Origin: Planctomycetaceae bacterium
GTDB taxonomy: Bacteria > Planctomycetota > Planctomycetia > Planctomycetales > Planctomycetaceae
Assembly: GCA_020426425.1 (NCBI GenBank)
Contig: JAGQQB010000202.1
Coordinates: forward strand, 1-6,734
Length of the DNA stretch: 6,734 nt
Direction of reading: 5' to 3'
Both the position numbers and the translations under genes were made by a program. Shown in pieces: positions 1-6,301 of the stretch (its first letter is position 1; every line of letters begins with the position of its first letter). The notes under the pieces were generated by a model that saw nothing but the letters and a program-made list of their open reading frames with translations, did not search any database and had not been told where the DNA came from.

Positions 1-1802
1 AGCCGGGCGATGGACAACCGACCCCGGTTGATCCGGTTCTCATTCGGCTCTGTCAGCAGGTTCTGTCGCTTGAGTTTGTCCTGCACTTCACGGCCAGTCG
101 CGTACGCGATCACGTTCGTCGCCAGTTGCATCGACTTGGCGATCTGTGACTTCACGGCGGGATGCCGATCCTCGGGATCGTGCTTCATCCACTTCTGCCA
201 GCGACAGGCATGATCGAACGGGGCATACATGATCGCGGTGCGGCAACCGAAATCGACCCCTTCGAGCACCGGTGGATTCTCGCCGAACAGGAACTCGCTA
301 CGGTAGACATCGTGCGTTGGCGCGAGCTTGCGGAGTTCGTACTGACCATCGAACAGCCGCCGCACCAGATCGCGAAAAGTGCGATCAAACTCCGAATTGT
401 CACAGTTCTGCACAGCGAACAAAAAGCCCCCCTGGGCGATGTACTCACGCAGTAGTTCAAGTTGTCGGCCTTGGATGGTCTCCAGCGATTCCGTTCCGCT
501 CAGGTACTGCACCGGCGCCTGCAGCAGCGCTGAGACACCTTCATCGTTCGTGGCGACATTCAGGTCGAGCACCTGCCAGGTCATCAACTTGGGCCAGCGA
601 GGTTGCCCACTGAGGAAATCGACCACTTGGGAAATGTCGCGAGGATGCACATTCCACGCTTCGGCCAATTCATCGCCATTCGCATTTCCGGTCCCATACT
701 TGATCTTGTTGACGAGCACCGGCGAAAGCCCCTTGGAGACAAACAATAACCCCAGTGCAGTGCCGATGACCGGTTCCTGTTCCGATTCACTCACCCAGCT
801 TCCGTCACGTGGATTCTGCCCTGCGACCAGGTCATCCACTCCTTCACGGTACCAGTCATGATTGGCGAAGAAGCGTCGTCCGGTGAACCGCCCGGCCCGT
901 TCGAGTCCGTACAAGTAGTACAGCCGCCAGCCGGCTCCGCCCGGATTGCCACGAATCTGATAGTTGCGTGCGATCCAGCGTACGCCCGCCTGGATCGACT
1001 TCTCCATCGAATTGTCGGTCTGACCGCAGCACTCGATCTGCCCGTCTGGTGTCGTGTCTTGAGCATCATCAGCCAGCATGGCGGCACAGATGGTCATCGA
1101 GGCGATCCCGGCGACCGTCATGCTTCCAGTTGGTGCGCCGGCCCCCTGATATCCCCAGCCCGCTCCGGTGGGGCCATTGAGTTCGCCGTTCTGTGTCTTC
1201 TGAAAGTGTTCGGCGGCTCGTTGCCAAGTCTTGCGATCAATCGGAATTCCCGCATGGGCGGCCTCACGTAGACCGAGTATCGCGAATTGCGTGTTGCTGT
1301 TGTCGTGCCAATTCGCTTCATCGCCATAGCCCCAGGCCCCCTTGCCATCCCCAGCTTTGATTTGGGCCTTTTCCAGCCAGGCAGCCATCCGGGCGATTCG
1401 GCCTCGGTCACCGGGATCATCTGCAGCTGTGAGCACCATGATCATCATAGCCGCTTCGTACGTGTGATTCGGATCCTGCTGCCGGCGCAGATACTCCAGT
1501 CCTTTGGTGATTGCCGGATGGTCCGGCGCGAGTCCACTGTTGAGCAGCGACAACGTCACCAGCGAGGGTACGCCGATGGGATACTGAGCCGCGACGCCAC
1601 TGCTCCAAGACCCTCCCGGCAACTGCTGACGAATGAGAAATTCCTGCGCGCGGGAAATGCTCTGCAACACTTTGTCGCGTCGCGCGCGGTCGACATCGGC
1701 TGGGTCGTCCGCACTCAACGCGGAAGACAAGCTCAACAGCAGCCCACATACGAGCCAGCGCCCGAGTGATCGCTTGAGGTCCAGAGAGGGTGAGTTCTTC
1801 AT
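1..1802 (-). CDS. Exported DUF4159-domain protein with N-terminal prenyltransferase/squalene-cyclase-like repeats (C-terminus cut by window edge)
   Basis: 600 complete codons are visible from the ATG at 1802-1800, and the frame is still open at base 1. Residues 1-31 look like a Sec signal peptide: a K/R-containing n-region, a hydrophobic core around WLVCGLLLSL, and cleavage near SALSA|DD. Residues 45-360 hold about six helical repeats with QW-type motifs: QQLPGGSW at 59-66, GKGAWGYGD at 153-161, DNSNTQFAILGL at 167-178, GAGWGYQG at 213-220, and GQNPRDGSW at 328-336. These are typical of the alpha/alpha-toroid fold of terpene cyclases, prenyltransferases and alpha-macroglobulin-like proteins. 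I see no DXDD or DCTAE catalytic motif, so cyclase activity is doubtful. From about 365 (KIKYG, W383, HPRDI 386-390, WPKLMTWQVLDLN 403-415, LQAPVQYLSGTE 427-438) it matches what I remember of DUF4159, a domain with a glutamine-amidotransferase-like fold. The role is unknown, probably periplasmic or surface-associated. The start lies 117 bp after spoVG. Its ribosome-binding site is weak (GGA about 9 bp upstream), but the signal peptide supports this ATG. Confidence 0.86.
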   Translation of the reverse strand, partial: MKNSPSLDLKRSLGRWLVCGLLLSLSSALSADDPADVDRARRDKVLQSISRAQEFLIRQQLPGGSWSSGVAAQYPIGVPSLVTLSLLNSGLAPDHPAITKGLEYLRRQQDPNHTYEAAMMIMVLTAADDPGDRGRIARMAAWLEKAQIKAGDGKGAWGYGDEANWHDNSNTQFAILGLREAAHAGIPIDRKTWQRAAEHFQKTQNGELNGPTGAGWGYQGAGAPTGSMTVAGIASMTICAAMLADDAQDTTPDGQIECCGQTDNSMEKSIQAGVRWIARNYQIRGNPGGAGWRLYYLYGLERAGRFTGRRFFANHDWYREGVDDLVAGQNPRDGSWVSESEQEPVIGTALGLLFVSKGLSPVLVNKIKYGTGNANGDELAEAWNVHPRDISQVVDFLSGQPRWPKLMTWQVLDLNVATNDEGVSALLQAPVQYLSGTESLETIQGRQLELLREYIAQGGFLFAVQNCDNSEFDRTFRDLVRRLFDGQYELRKLAPTHDVYRSEFLFGENPPVLEGVDFGCRTAIMYAPFDHACRWQKWMKHDPEDRHPAVKSQIAKSMQLATNVIAYATGREVQDKLKRQNLLTEPNENRINRGRLSIAR

Positions 1803-1919
1803 CGAAAGCAATCCGTGCAAACAACGCCAGCGTCGCCAAAGGGACAAGGTCAGACGACAAGACCCCCATCGATGGCGGATTCCGGGCCAATGACCCATCC
1901 TACGTGCTGCGGCAGATTC

Positions 1920-2507
1920 TCACGAGAAGATTCCGGCCCCAAACTCGTCATTTTCTGCAGACGGACGGTGTGAATTCACATTCGCCGCAGCCGACCGTTG
2001 ATGCGGACCCGGCACGGAATCTGGAGGGTCGAGACGTTGTTGCGTGGCAGCCGGTTCCCAAGTCCGGAAATCGTCGTCTTCGTCCTCATGCCATTCGCCA
2101 AGATCGTCATACCGGGACACATAACCCGACTGTCGAGACAACTCAAGTTCTCGATCATACGCCTGCAGCACAGCGAGCTGAATCAGATCGCGGCACCGGC
2201 TATTGATCGGATGTGCGATGTCGGCATACAGCCGTGCGCGTCCGAATTCATCCTGTTCCGCCCGCTGCTGATCGAGTGTCTTGCCGCACTCACAGCAGTA
2301 GGCTGCGCGCAAATGGTTCTTGTGTCCGCAGTGCGGACATCGATCACACAGCTTGCGGCTGGGCATGGCGACAAACGGACCCTTGCTGCCGTTAATCAGC
2401 TTCAAATCGCGAATGACAAATGCCGCATCAATCGTGATGGAACAAAATGCCAGCAGTCGCTCCTGGACATCGTGAACGAGCTTAATGCGAACCTCAGTGA
2501 TCTCCAC
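1920..2507 (-). CDS. spoVG: SpoVG-family protein with a zinc-ribbon insert and acidic C-terminal tail
   Basis: The protein has 195 residues; Firmicute SpoVG has about 95. Residues 1-52 match the first half of the SpoVG fold: EITEVRIKL, FCSITIDAAFVIRDLKLING and GPFVAMPSRK. Residues 94-125 match the second half: YADIAHPINSRCRDLIQ and then a helix ending near ELELS. Between them, residues 53-93 carry a zinc ribbon with CPHC (C57/C60) and CCEC (C71/C74) knuckles, plus an extra cysteine at C54. After residue 130 the tail is acidic (EDEDDD at 141-146) and then low-complexity. In Firmicutes SpoVG is a small nucleic-acid-binding regulator of septation, sporulation and virulence genes. The role here is inferred only by family. 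The start is GTG at 2507-2505, with GGGAGG 7 bp upstream. It lies 94 bp downstream of ispE with no obvious terminator between, so the two are probably co-transcribed. The zinc-ribbon form is, as far as I recall, usual in planctomycetes but not functionally explained. Confidence 0.93.
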   Translation of the reverse strand: MEITEVRIKLVHDVQERLLAFCSITIDAAFVIRDLKLINGSKGPFVAMPSRKLCDRCPHCGHKNHLRAAYCCECGKTLDQQRAEQDEFGRARLYADIAHPINSRCRDLIQLAVLQAYDRELELSRQSGYVSRYDDLGEWHEDEDDDFRTWEPAATQQRLDPPDSVPGPHQRSAAANVNSHRPSAENDEFGAGIFS

Positions 2508-2514
2508 GGGGTGA

Positions 2515-2520
2515 CCTCCC
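2515..2520 (-). promoter_or_regulatory. Ribosome-binding site of spoVG
   Basis: GGGAGG read on the minus strand, 7 bp before the GTG at 2507. It settles a non-ATG start that gives the expected SpoVG N-terminus (MEITEV). Confidence 0.8.
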
Positions 2521-2601
2521 TGCTGTCAGGCTGACACCACGCAACACTTCGACATACTCAATCGCGGTTCGGTCACTCTTTCACAAGCAACATGAACCAA
2601 T

Positions 2602-3495
2602 TCAGATCGAAGTCGTTACGGAAAATACTTGGCCATCGAATTGCTGTCTCAGTCGATTCGCGAGCATCCTCGCCTGGCGAACCGACCGGCAAAGCCCAAA
2701 ACATGCCGACCCACTGCCGGTCATCCCGGCGGTCACAACGTCATTACCATTCAACAACGACAACGCCCGGCCCACGTCCGAATTTAGTTCTTCCGCTGGT
2801 GCCTGTAGTGCGTTGTAACACTCACTTCTGAAGCCCTTCCAATTGCCGACTGCGAGTGCTGACAGCAATCGGTCAGGGCCATGCATGGCACCCCCCAATT
2901 GGAGCGTTCGAAAGATCGCCCCCGTCGGACAACCCGACTTCGGCTTCAAAATTACAAACGGCAATGGCCCCGCCATGGGAACCATTGCGATTTGTTCGCC
3001 CCGACCGTGGCACAGCGCAGCCGGCGCGGAATCGAGAAAGAAGTTGACGTCGCTTCCCAGTTGAGCCGCCAGGGCATGCAATTCACCTGATGACAGTCCC
3101 AACTGCCACAATCGGTTGAGTCCCACCAGAGTCGCTGCGGCATCGCTCGATCCGCCCCCCATGCCGGCCTCGACCGGAATCCGTTTGGTCAGTTCGATGC
3201 GGACGCCCTGTTGCGATCCGGTATGTGTCTGCAACAGCCGCGCGGCCCGGACGACGAGATTCGTGTCGTCCACCTGTAGCGGCGCTGACAAGGGAACATG
3301 ACACCCTTCCAGTCGCAACCTGATCTCGCCGCCGTCCGCCGCTGCCAGTCGCAGCGAATCATACAGCCCAACCGAGAGCATCAATGTTTCGAGATCGTGA
3401 AAGCCATCCTCGCGGCGCCCCAAGACCTCCAGAAAGAGGTTGAGCTTGGCAGGTGCCTCAATCAGCAATGCTCCGCCGTACGCTCGCAGACGCAT
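2602..3495 (-). CDS. ispE: 4-diphosphocytidyl-2-C-methyl-D-erythritol kinase
   Basis: This cytosolic GHMP-family kinase phosphorylates the 2-hydroxyl of 4-diphosphocytidyl-2-C-methyl-D-erythritol with ATP, the fourth step of the non-mevalonate (MEP) route to isoprenoid precursors. At 297 residues it is of normal family length. Motif 1 is APAKLNLFLEV at 14-24, with the expected catalytic Lys17. The substrate-binding GFH is at 31-33, where most homologues have GYH, a conservative change. The glycine-rich ATP loop PVEAGMGGGSSDAAA is at 107-121. GSDVNFF at 147-153 supplies the catalytic Asp149. Motif 3, GMTGSGSACFG, is at 257-267. The gene looks complete. The ATG at 3495 has GGAAGG 10 bp upstream. 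It is the first gene after a promoter-like sequence at 3623-3650 and is followed after 94 bp by spoVG. The other MEP genes are not in this window. Confidence 0.96.
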   Translation of the reverse strand: MRLRAYGGALLIEAPAKLNLFLEVLGRREDGFHDLETLMLSVGLYDSLRLAAADGGEIRLRLEGCHVPLSAPLQVDDTNLVVRAARLLQTHTGSQQGVRIELTKRIPVEAGMGGGSSDAAATLVGLNRLWQLGLSSGELHALAAQLGSDVNFFLDSAPAALCHGRGEQIAMVPMAGPLPFVILKPKSGCPTGAIFRTLQLGGAMHGPDRLLSALAVGNWKGFRSECYNALQAPAEELNSDVGRALSLLNGNDVVTAGMTGSGSACFGLCRSVRQARMLANRLRQQFDGQVFSVTTSI

Positions 3496-3505
3496 AATGC
3501 CGCGA

Positions 3506-3511
3506 CCTTCC
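3506..3511 (-). promoter_or_regulatory. Ribosome-binding site of ispE
   Basis: GGAAGG on the minus strand with 10 bp to the ATG at 3495, slightly long spacing. It lies immediately next to the hairpin at 3512-3536, so folding could affect its access to ribosomes. Confidence 0.6.
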
Positions 3512-3536
3512 GAGTCCTCTCGACCGAGAGCAACTC
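3512..3536 (-). other. Imperfect hairpin abutting the ispE ribosome-binding site
   Basis: Read on the minus strand, CTCTC and GAGAG pair around a 4-nt loop (GGTC). After a small internal mismatch, GAGT and ACTC pair outside them, giving about 9 bp in all over 25 nt. There is no T-tract, so it is not a terminator. It sits directly upstream of GGAAGG and could influence ispE translation. This is an inference from base pairing only. Confidence 0.4.
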
Positions 3537-3574
3537 GCTATGAAATGATAGGAATGACGAGAACAATCACCGCA

Positions 3575-3610
3575 ATGTGTTGGCCAGGAACCGGCCATGG
3601 GAAAACACAT
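3575..3610 (-). other. Two-part inverted repeat in the predicted ispE 5' leader
   Basis: On the minus strand an outer stem ATGTGT/ACACAT (6 bp) encloses an inner stem TGGCC/GGCCA (5 bp) with a 7-nt loop. A one-sided bulge of 7 nt separates the stems on the 5' side. It begins about 6 nt after the transcription start predicted from the promoter at 3623-3650, so it would be near the very 5' end of the mRNA. No T-tract follows it. It may be a stability or regulatory stem-loop, or an operator for a DNA-binding protein. Confidence 0.4.
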
Positions 3611-3622
3611 CACGTGCCTTGG

Positions 3623-3650
3623 ATGTTAAGCATGCTGCTTGCGGTGTCAA
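3623..3650 (-). promoter_or_regulatory. Candidate sigma70-type promoter for ispE-spoVG
   Basis: On the minus strand there is a perfect -35 hexamer TTGACA (3650-3645), a 16-bp spacer, and a -10 hexamer TAACAT (3628-3623, 4 of 6 consensus bases). Transcription would begin near 3616, leaving a leader of about 120 nt before ispE. It lies in the gap between the TPR gene and ispE, where a promoter is expected. Confidence 0.55.
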
Positions 3651-3705
3651 TGGGAGCTGGATGAAACCGGGGGGAGAGAGTGCTTCGGGCAGACGAGGGA
3701 CGTAG

Positions 3706-3727
3706 CCAACGCTTCGATCGTCGTTGG
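3706..3727. repeat. Short inverted repeat downstream of the TPR gene
   Basis: CCAACG and CGTTGG form a 6-bp stem around a 10-nt loop that contains CGATCG. It lies about 43 bp past the TPR gene's stop codon and about 56 bp before the ispE -35 box. Without a T-tract on the minus strand it is not a convincing intrinsic terminator. It could be an operator or a chance repeat. Confidence 0.25.
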
Positions 3728-3769
3728 TCGACTTTGTATCTGAGCAGCGTCCCGTGGTATTCCCTGCCC

Positions 3770-6040
3770 CTACCCCTTCAGCTTCTCCAGCTTCGCCTTA
3801 ATCTTCTCCACCAGTTCTTCGTCTGGGGATTCCTTTTCCTGCTCCAGCTTGAGCGCCTGTTCGTAGTTGGCTCGGGCTTCGTCGACCAGCTTTGCTTCGA
3901 CCTGACAATCTGCGAGGTGGTCGAAGATGGTGGAGTCTTCGCCGTATTTGTGAGTGGTGGCCTGTTTGAGATATTCGATTGCCTTGGCGTATTCACCAAG
4001 TCGGTAGAGCACCCAGCCCATGCTGTCGAGGTAGGCGGGGTTTTCCGGCTCGGCGGCGAGGGCTTTTTCGATCATCTCCTTCGCACGGTCGAGATTCTTG
4101 TTCTGGTCCGCCCAGAGGTAGCCCAGGTCGTTGTTGGCCTGGGGATGCTCGGGGTCATCTTTGAGGACATCCAGGAGCACCTGCTCTCCTTTTTCCTTAT
4201 CTCCCATTTCCACGTAGATGTTGGAGATGCGGAACTGGCAGTCCTGGATGAGTTCTTTCTCGCCAGGGAATTGCTTGATCACTTTTTGGAACAGGGTCAG
4301 TGCCTCTTCCCAGCGACGGGCGTGGGCCACGATCCAGGCTTCCTGGTAGAACAGGCGGGCAAAATCGGGCTGCAGTTTCTGGGCCTCTTGAATCACCTGG
4401 ACCGCCTCGTCCTCCTTGCCTGAGTACGCCAACGCATAGCTGAGGAAGAACTGGAATCGCCAGCGGTCACGCTGCACCGACGTTGCTGGATGGTTCACTG
4501 CCTCTGTCAGTAGCTTGACGGCAACGTCGTATTTCTTGGCATCAATCAGATGCGTGCCCAACTCGGTATACAGCAGGCTCGGAGGGTCGTTTCGCATGGA
4601 GATTGCCAGGCGATAGAAGTCGATCGCGTCGTCTGTGCGCTCGGCTTCGACTGCCAGCTTGCCCAGCAGATACGCCTCAATGAATTCCAGCTTTGCCTCA
4701 TCGCCTTGGGCTTGTTCGCGTGCATAGGCGAGCAGACTGGACATGGCTGCGTCGTCTGCCTTGAGTTGTGTCAGTTGTGCTTCGAACTGTTCGGCTAGAT
4801 CGCGGACATCGTCGGCCAGGTTCGCCAACACGCCTGCATCGTCGGCACGTGGCACCGTTTGGAACGCTTTGGTCAGATACTTAAGCATTTCCGCTGGCTT
4901 TTGTTGAACCCGAGAGACCCCCAGCATCCCCACAACAGCGCGCGGTGCGACGACCTCTTCTCGATCGCCGACATAAATCTTGATGGCATCGTCCAGTCGA
5001 CCAGTGGCGACATACTGATCCGCCAGGAAGTAGGTCAGTCCTTCATTGTGAGGATCGTCCTCATGCATCTTCTCTAGCCGCGACAACAATTCATCATCAC
5101 GCTTGAGATCATGCAACAGGTCTTTGAGCAGCTGATACGCCATGCGACCGCGTGTTTGCAGCTGGGCATTGAAATACCCTTCCAGTTCTTCGAGTGCCTG
5201 TTCGGGATTCCCCGTCTGCCTGAATACGGTGGCCAGGTTGTAACTGTGCAGTCCCGGTTTCGCTTCCCGATACTTGGATGCTTCTTCATACGCTCGGAGG
5301 GCGAGCTGGGGCTTTTCCGCCTTGAGGAAGGTGTCGCCGAACTCGTCGTAAGTGGCTCCAGGCTCCCGGATGACCTGTTCCCAATCGGCCTTCTCCAGTT
5401 TGTCTCCGGTCAGCGCCTGCATCACCGCTTCGTAGTGTTCAGCGGCCTTGTCGAACTGTTCCCCCAGACGGAAGTACAGACCGAGATCGCGATGCAGCAG
5501 GAGCGCCTGCACCGAATCGGCCTTGAGGTTGGGGAGCTGGAGCGCCTGTTCCAGTAGCGTGGTGGCTGCGTCGACGTTATCTGCTTGTGTATGGACTGCA
5601 GCGAGCGTTTGCAGCAGTTTGAATCCCTCGGGAGTGTTCTGCGCGGCTTTGAGTGCAAGTTCGCGGGCTTCGTCTTCCTTCCGCAGTTTCAGCAGCAACG
5701 GGAACGCCCCTTGGTATGATCCGATCGCAGCGGGATCCCGGTCAATTCCCTTGCGAAACGCCTCAAGCGCCTGTTGGTCTTCCCCTTTGGAACGATGCAG
5801 CAGCCCCATCATGTACCAGGTGAGCGCATCGCCCGACGCCTTCATTTCGGGCGTTTCTGGCCGCACGGGATCAAGCGGTGTGAGTGGCTCGTCCTCAGGA
5901 TTCAGCTGCAGGCCTTCCAGCACACTCAGTGGTTCTGGTCGCATCGGCGCAGGCGGATTGGCATCATCCCCACGCGCACTGACGACACACATCCCCCACA
6001 GGGGAATCAACGCCAACCAACCCCAACAGATACGATCCAC
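3770..6040 (-). CDS. Large secreted tetratricopeptide-repeat (TPR) protein
   Basis: The protein is 756 residues counted from the GTG at 6040-6038. That start is preferred because AGGAG lies 7 bp upstream. It gives a clean signal peptide (residues 1-24, core around WGWLALIPLWGMCVV, cleavage near SARG|DD). The longer frame opens with a TTG at 6076, directly after an in-frame TGA, and has no ribosome-binding site. Residues 27-68 are a proline-rich linker. From about 72 to the end the protein is almost wholly helix-turn-helix TPR units. Clear ones are near 72-103, 185-210, 264-290, 335-360 and 465-520, and a strong block is at 633-728 (NNDLGYLWADQ, then AYLDSMGWVLYRLGEY, both typical TPR phrasing). 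The last 20 residues are a charged E/K helix. TPR arrays are protein-binding scaffolds, and I see no enzymatic domain, so the partner is unknown. It is probably exported to the periplasm. It sits alone between two gaps of roughly 260-270 bp, which suggests its own transcript. The stop is TAG at 3772-3770. Confidence 0.93.
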   Translation of the reverse strand: MDRICWGWLALIPLWGMCVVSARGDDANPPAPMRPEPLSVLEGLQLNPEDEPLTPLDPVRPETPEMKASGDALTWYMMGLLHRSKGEDQQALEAFRKGIDRDPAAIGSYQGAFPLLLKLRKEDEARELALKAAQNTPEGFKLLQTLAAVHTQADNVDAATTLLEQALQLPNLKADSVQALLLHRDLGLYFRLGEQFDKAAEHYEAVMQALTGDKLEKADWEQVIREPGATYDEFGDTFLKAEKPQLALRAYEEASKYREAKPGLHSYNLATVFRQTGNPEQALEELEGYFNAQLQTRGRMAYQLLKDLLHDLKRDDELLSRLEKMHEDDPHNEGLTYFLADQYVATGRLDDAIKIYVGDREEVVAPRAVVGMLGVSRVQQKPAEMLKYLTKAFQTVPRADDAGVLANLADDVRDLAEQFEAQLTQLKADDAAMSSLLAYAREQAQGDEAKLEFIEAYLLGKLAVEAERTDDAIDFYRLAISMRNDPPSLLYTELGTHLIDAKKYDVAVKLLTEAVNHPATSVQRDRWRFQFFLSYALAYSGKEDEAVQVIQEAQKLQPDFARLFYQEAWIVAHARRWEEALTLFQKVIKQFPGEKELIQDCQFRISNIYVEMGDKEKGEQVLLDVLKDDPEHPQANNDLGYLWADQNKNLDRAKEMIEKALAAEPENPAYLDSMGWVLYRLGEYAKAIEYLKQATTHKYGEDSTIFDHLADCQVEAKLVDEARANYEQALKLEQEKESPDEELVEKIKAKLEKLKG

Positions 6041-6047
6041 GCCAAGT

Positions 6048-6052
6048 CTCCT
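6048..6052 (-). promoter_or_regulatory. Ribosome-binding site that fixes the TPR gene's GTG start
   Basis: AGGAG on the minus strand, 7 bp before the GTG at 6040. It lies inside the longer frame that starts at TTG 6076 and is the reason for choosing the shorter protein. Confidence 0.8.
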
Positions 6053-6104
6053 AGTCACAACGATTCGCAGTGACAATCACAACGAGTCCGAGCCTGCCGC
6101 CGTG

Positions 6105-6129
6105 GCCGCACACTCAGACATGGTGCGGC
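6105..6129 (-). other. Stem-loop in the region upstream of the TPR gene
   Basis: GCCGCAC and GTGCGGC form a perfect 7-bp GC-rich stem with an 11-nt loop. No T-tract follows on either strand, so a classic terminator is unlikely. It may be a leader structure of the TPR mRNA, or a weak end point for the membrane-protein transcript, whose stop codon is about 170 bp upstream. Confidence 0.35.
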
Positions 6130-6155
6130 AACCACTGTCGCCAAGCACCTGCAGG

Positions 6156-6161
6156 ATTGTA
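6156..6161 (-). promoter_or_regulatory. Possible -10 box for the TPR gene
   Basis: TACAAT on the minus strand matches 5 of 6 positions of the sigma70 -10 consensus, but no good -35 box lies 16-18 bp upstream. If real, transcription would start near 6149, with a leader of about 110 nt that includes the stem-loop at 6105-6129. Confidence 0.25.
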
Positions 6162-6204
6162 GAGACTTCCCATCCACACCACGAGACCGAGTCGGAGGAG
6201 GGGG

Positions 6205-6253
6205 CTGTTGGCGATTCGCCGTTGGCCGTTAGCCGTTGGCAATTGGCCGATGG
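6205..6253. repeat. Heptanucleotide tandem array, seven units, consensus CCGTTGG
   Basis: Seven consecutive 7-bp units fill exactly 49 bp on the plus strand: CTGTTGG, CGATTCG, CCGTTGG, CCGTTAG, CCGTTGG, CAATTGG, CCGATGG. I count 41 of 49 positions matching the consensus. It lies between the membrane-protein gene and the TPR gene and is not coding. The period of 7 resembles the short tandemly repeated repetitive (STRR) heptamers described in cyanobacteria, although the consensus differs. Confidence 0.8.
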
Positions 6254-6269
6254 CACACCACTCACCTCG

Positions 6270-6297
6270 CTCCACCCTCCACCCTCAACTCTCCACC
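6270..6297. repeat. Second heptanucleotide array, four units, consensus CTCCACC
   Basis: Four adjacent 7-bp units on the plus strand: CTCCACC, CTCCACC, CTCAACT, CTCCACC. The array ends 4 bp from the stop codon of the membrane-protein gene and 16 bp from the CCGTTGG array. It has the same period with an unrelated consensus. Pyrimidine bias on the plus strand extends into the flanking bases. Confidence 0.7.
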
Positions 6298-6301
6298 AAC
6301 C

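Noticed and set aside
162..861. Several plus-strand frames of 97-160 codons opposite the DUF4159 gene
   Set aside because: The minus strand is continuously open for 600 codons with family-level matches here, and the plus-strand translations have no coherent domain.
1417..1890. Minus-strand frame of 157 codons whose first residues resemble a signal peptide
   Set aside because: It overlaps the DUF4159 gene in a different frame. Only the other frame shows the toroid repeats and an independent signal peptide, so this one is a shadow.
1803..1919. Possible terminator or promoter between spoVG and the DUF4159 gene
   Set aside because: Only a 5-bp stem with a G-T pair (GGGTC/GGCCC) and the short palindrome CCATCGATGG are visible. 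There is no T-tract and no convincing -35/-10 pair.
2524..2536. Small inverted repeat TGTCA/TGACA just upstream of the spoVG ribosome-binding site
   Set aside because: Five base pairs with a 3-nt loop is expected by chance, and no T-tract follows.
3680..4423. Open plus-strand frame of 247 codons opposite the 3' end of the TPR gene
   Set aside because: It is antisense to strong TPR-coding sequence. Its translation is a Leu/Val/Phe-rich mirror of the Glu/Lys/Gln codons of the helices, with no domain and no suitable ribosome-binding site.
6205..6297. CRISPR-like array
   Set aside because: The repeat units are 7 bp and directly adjacent, with no spacers and no cas genes nearby. They are simple heptamer tandem repeats.
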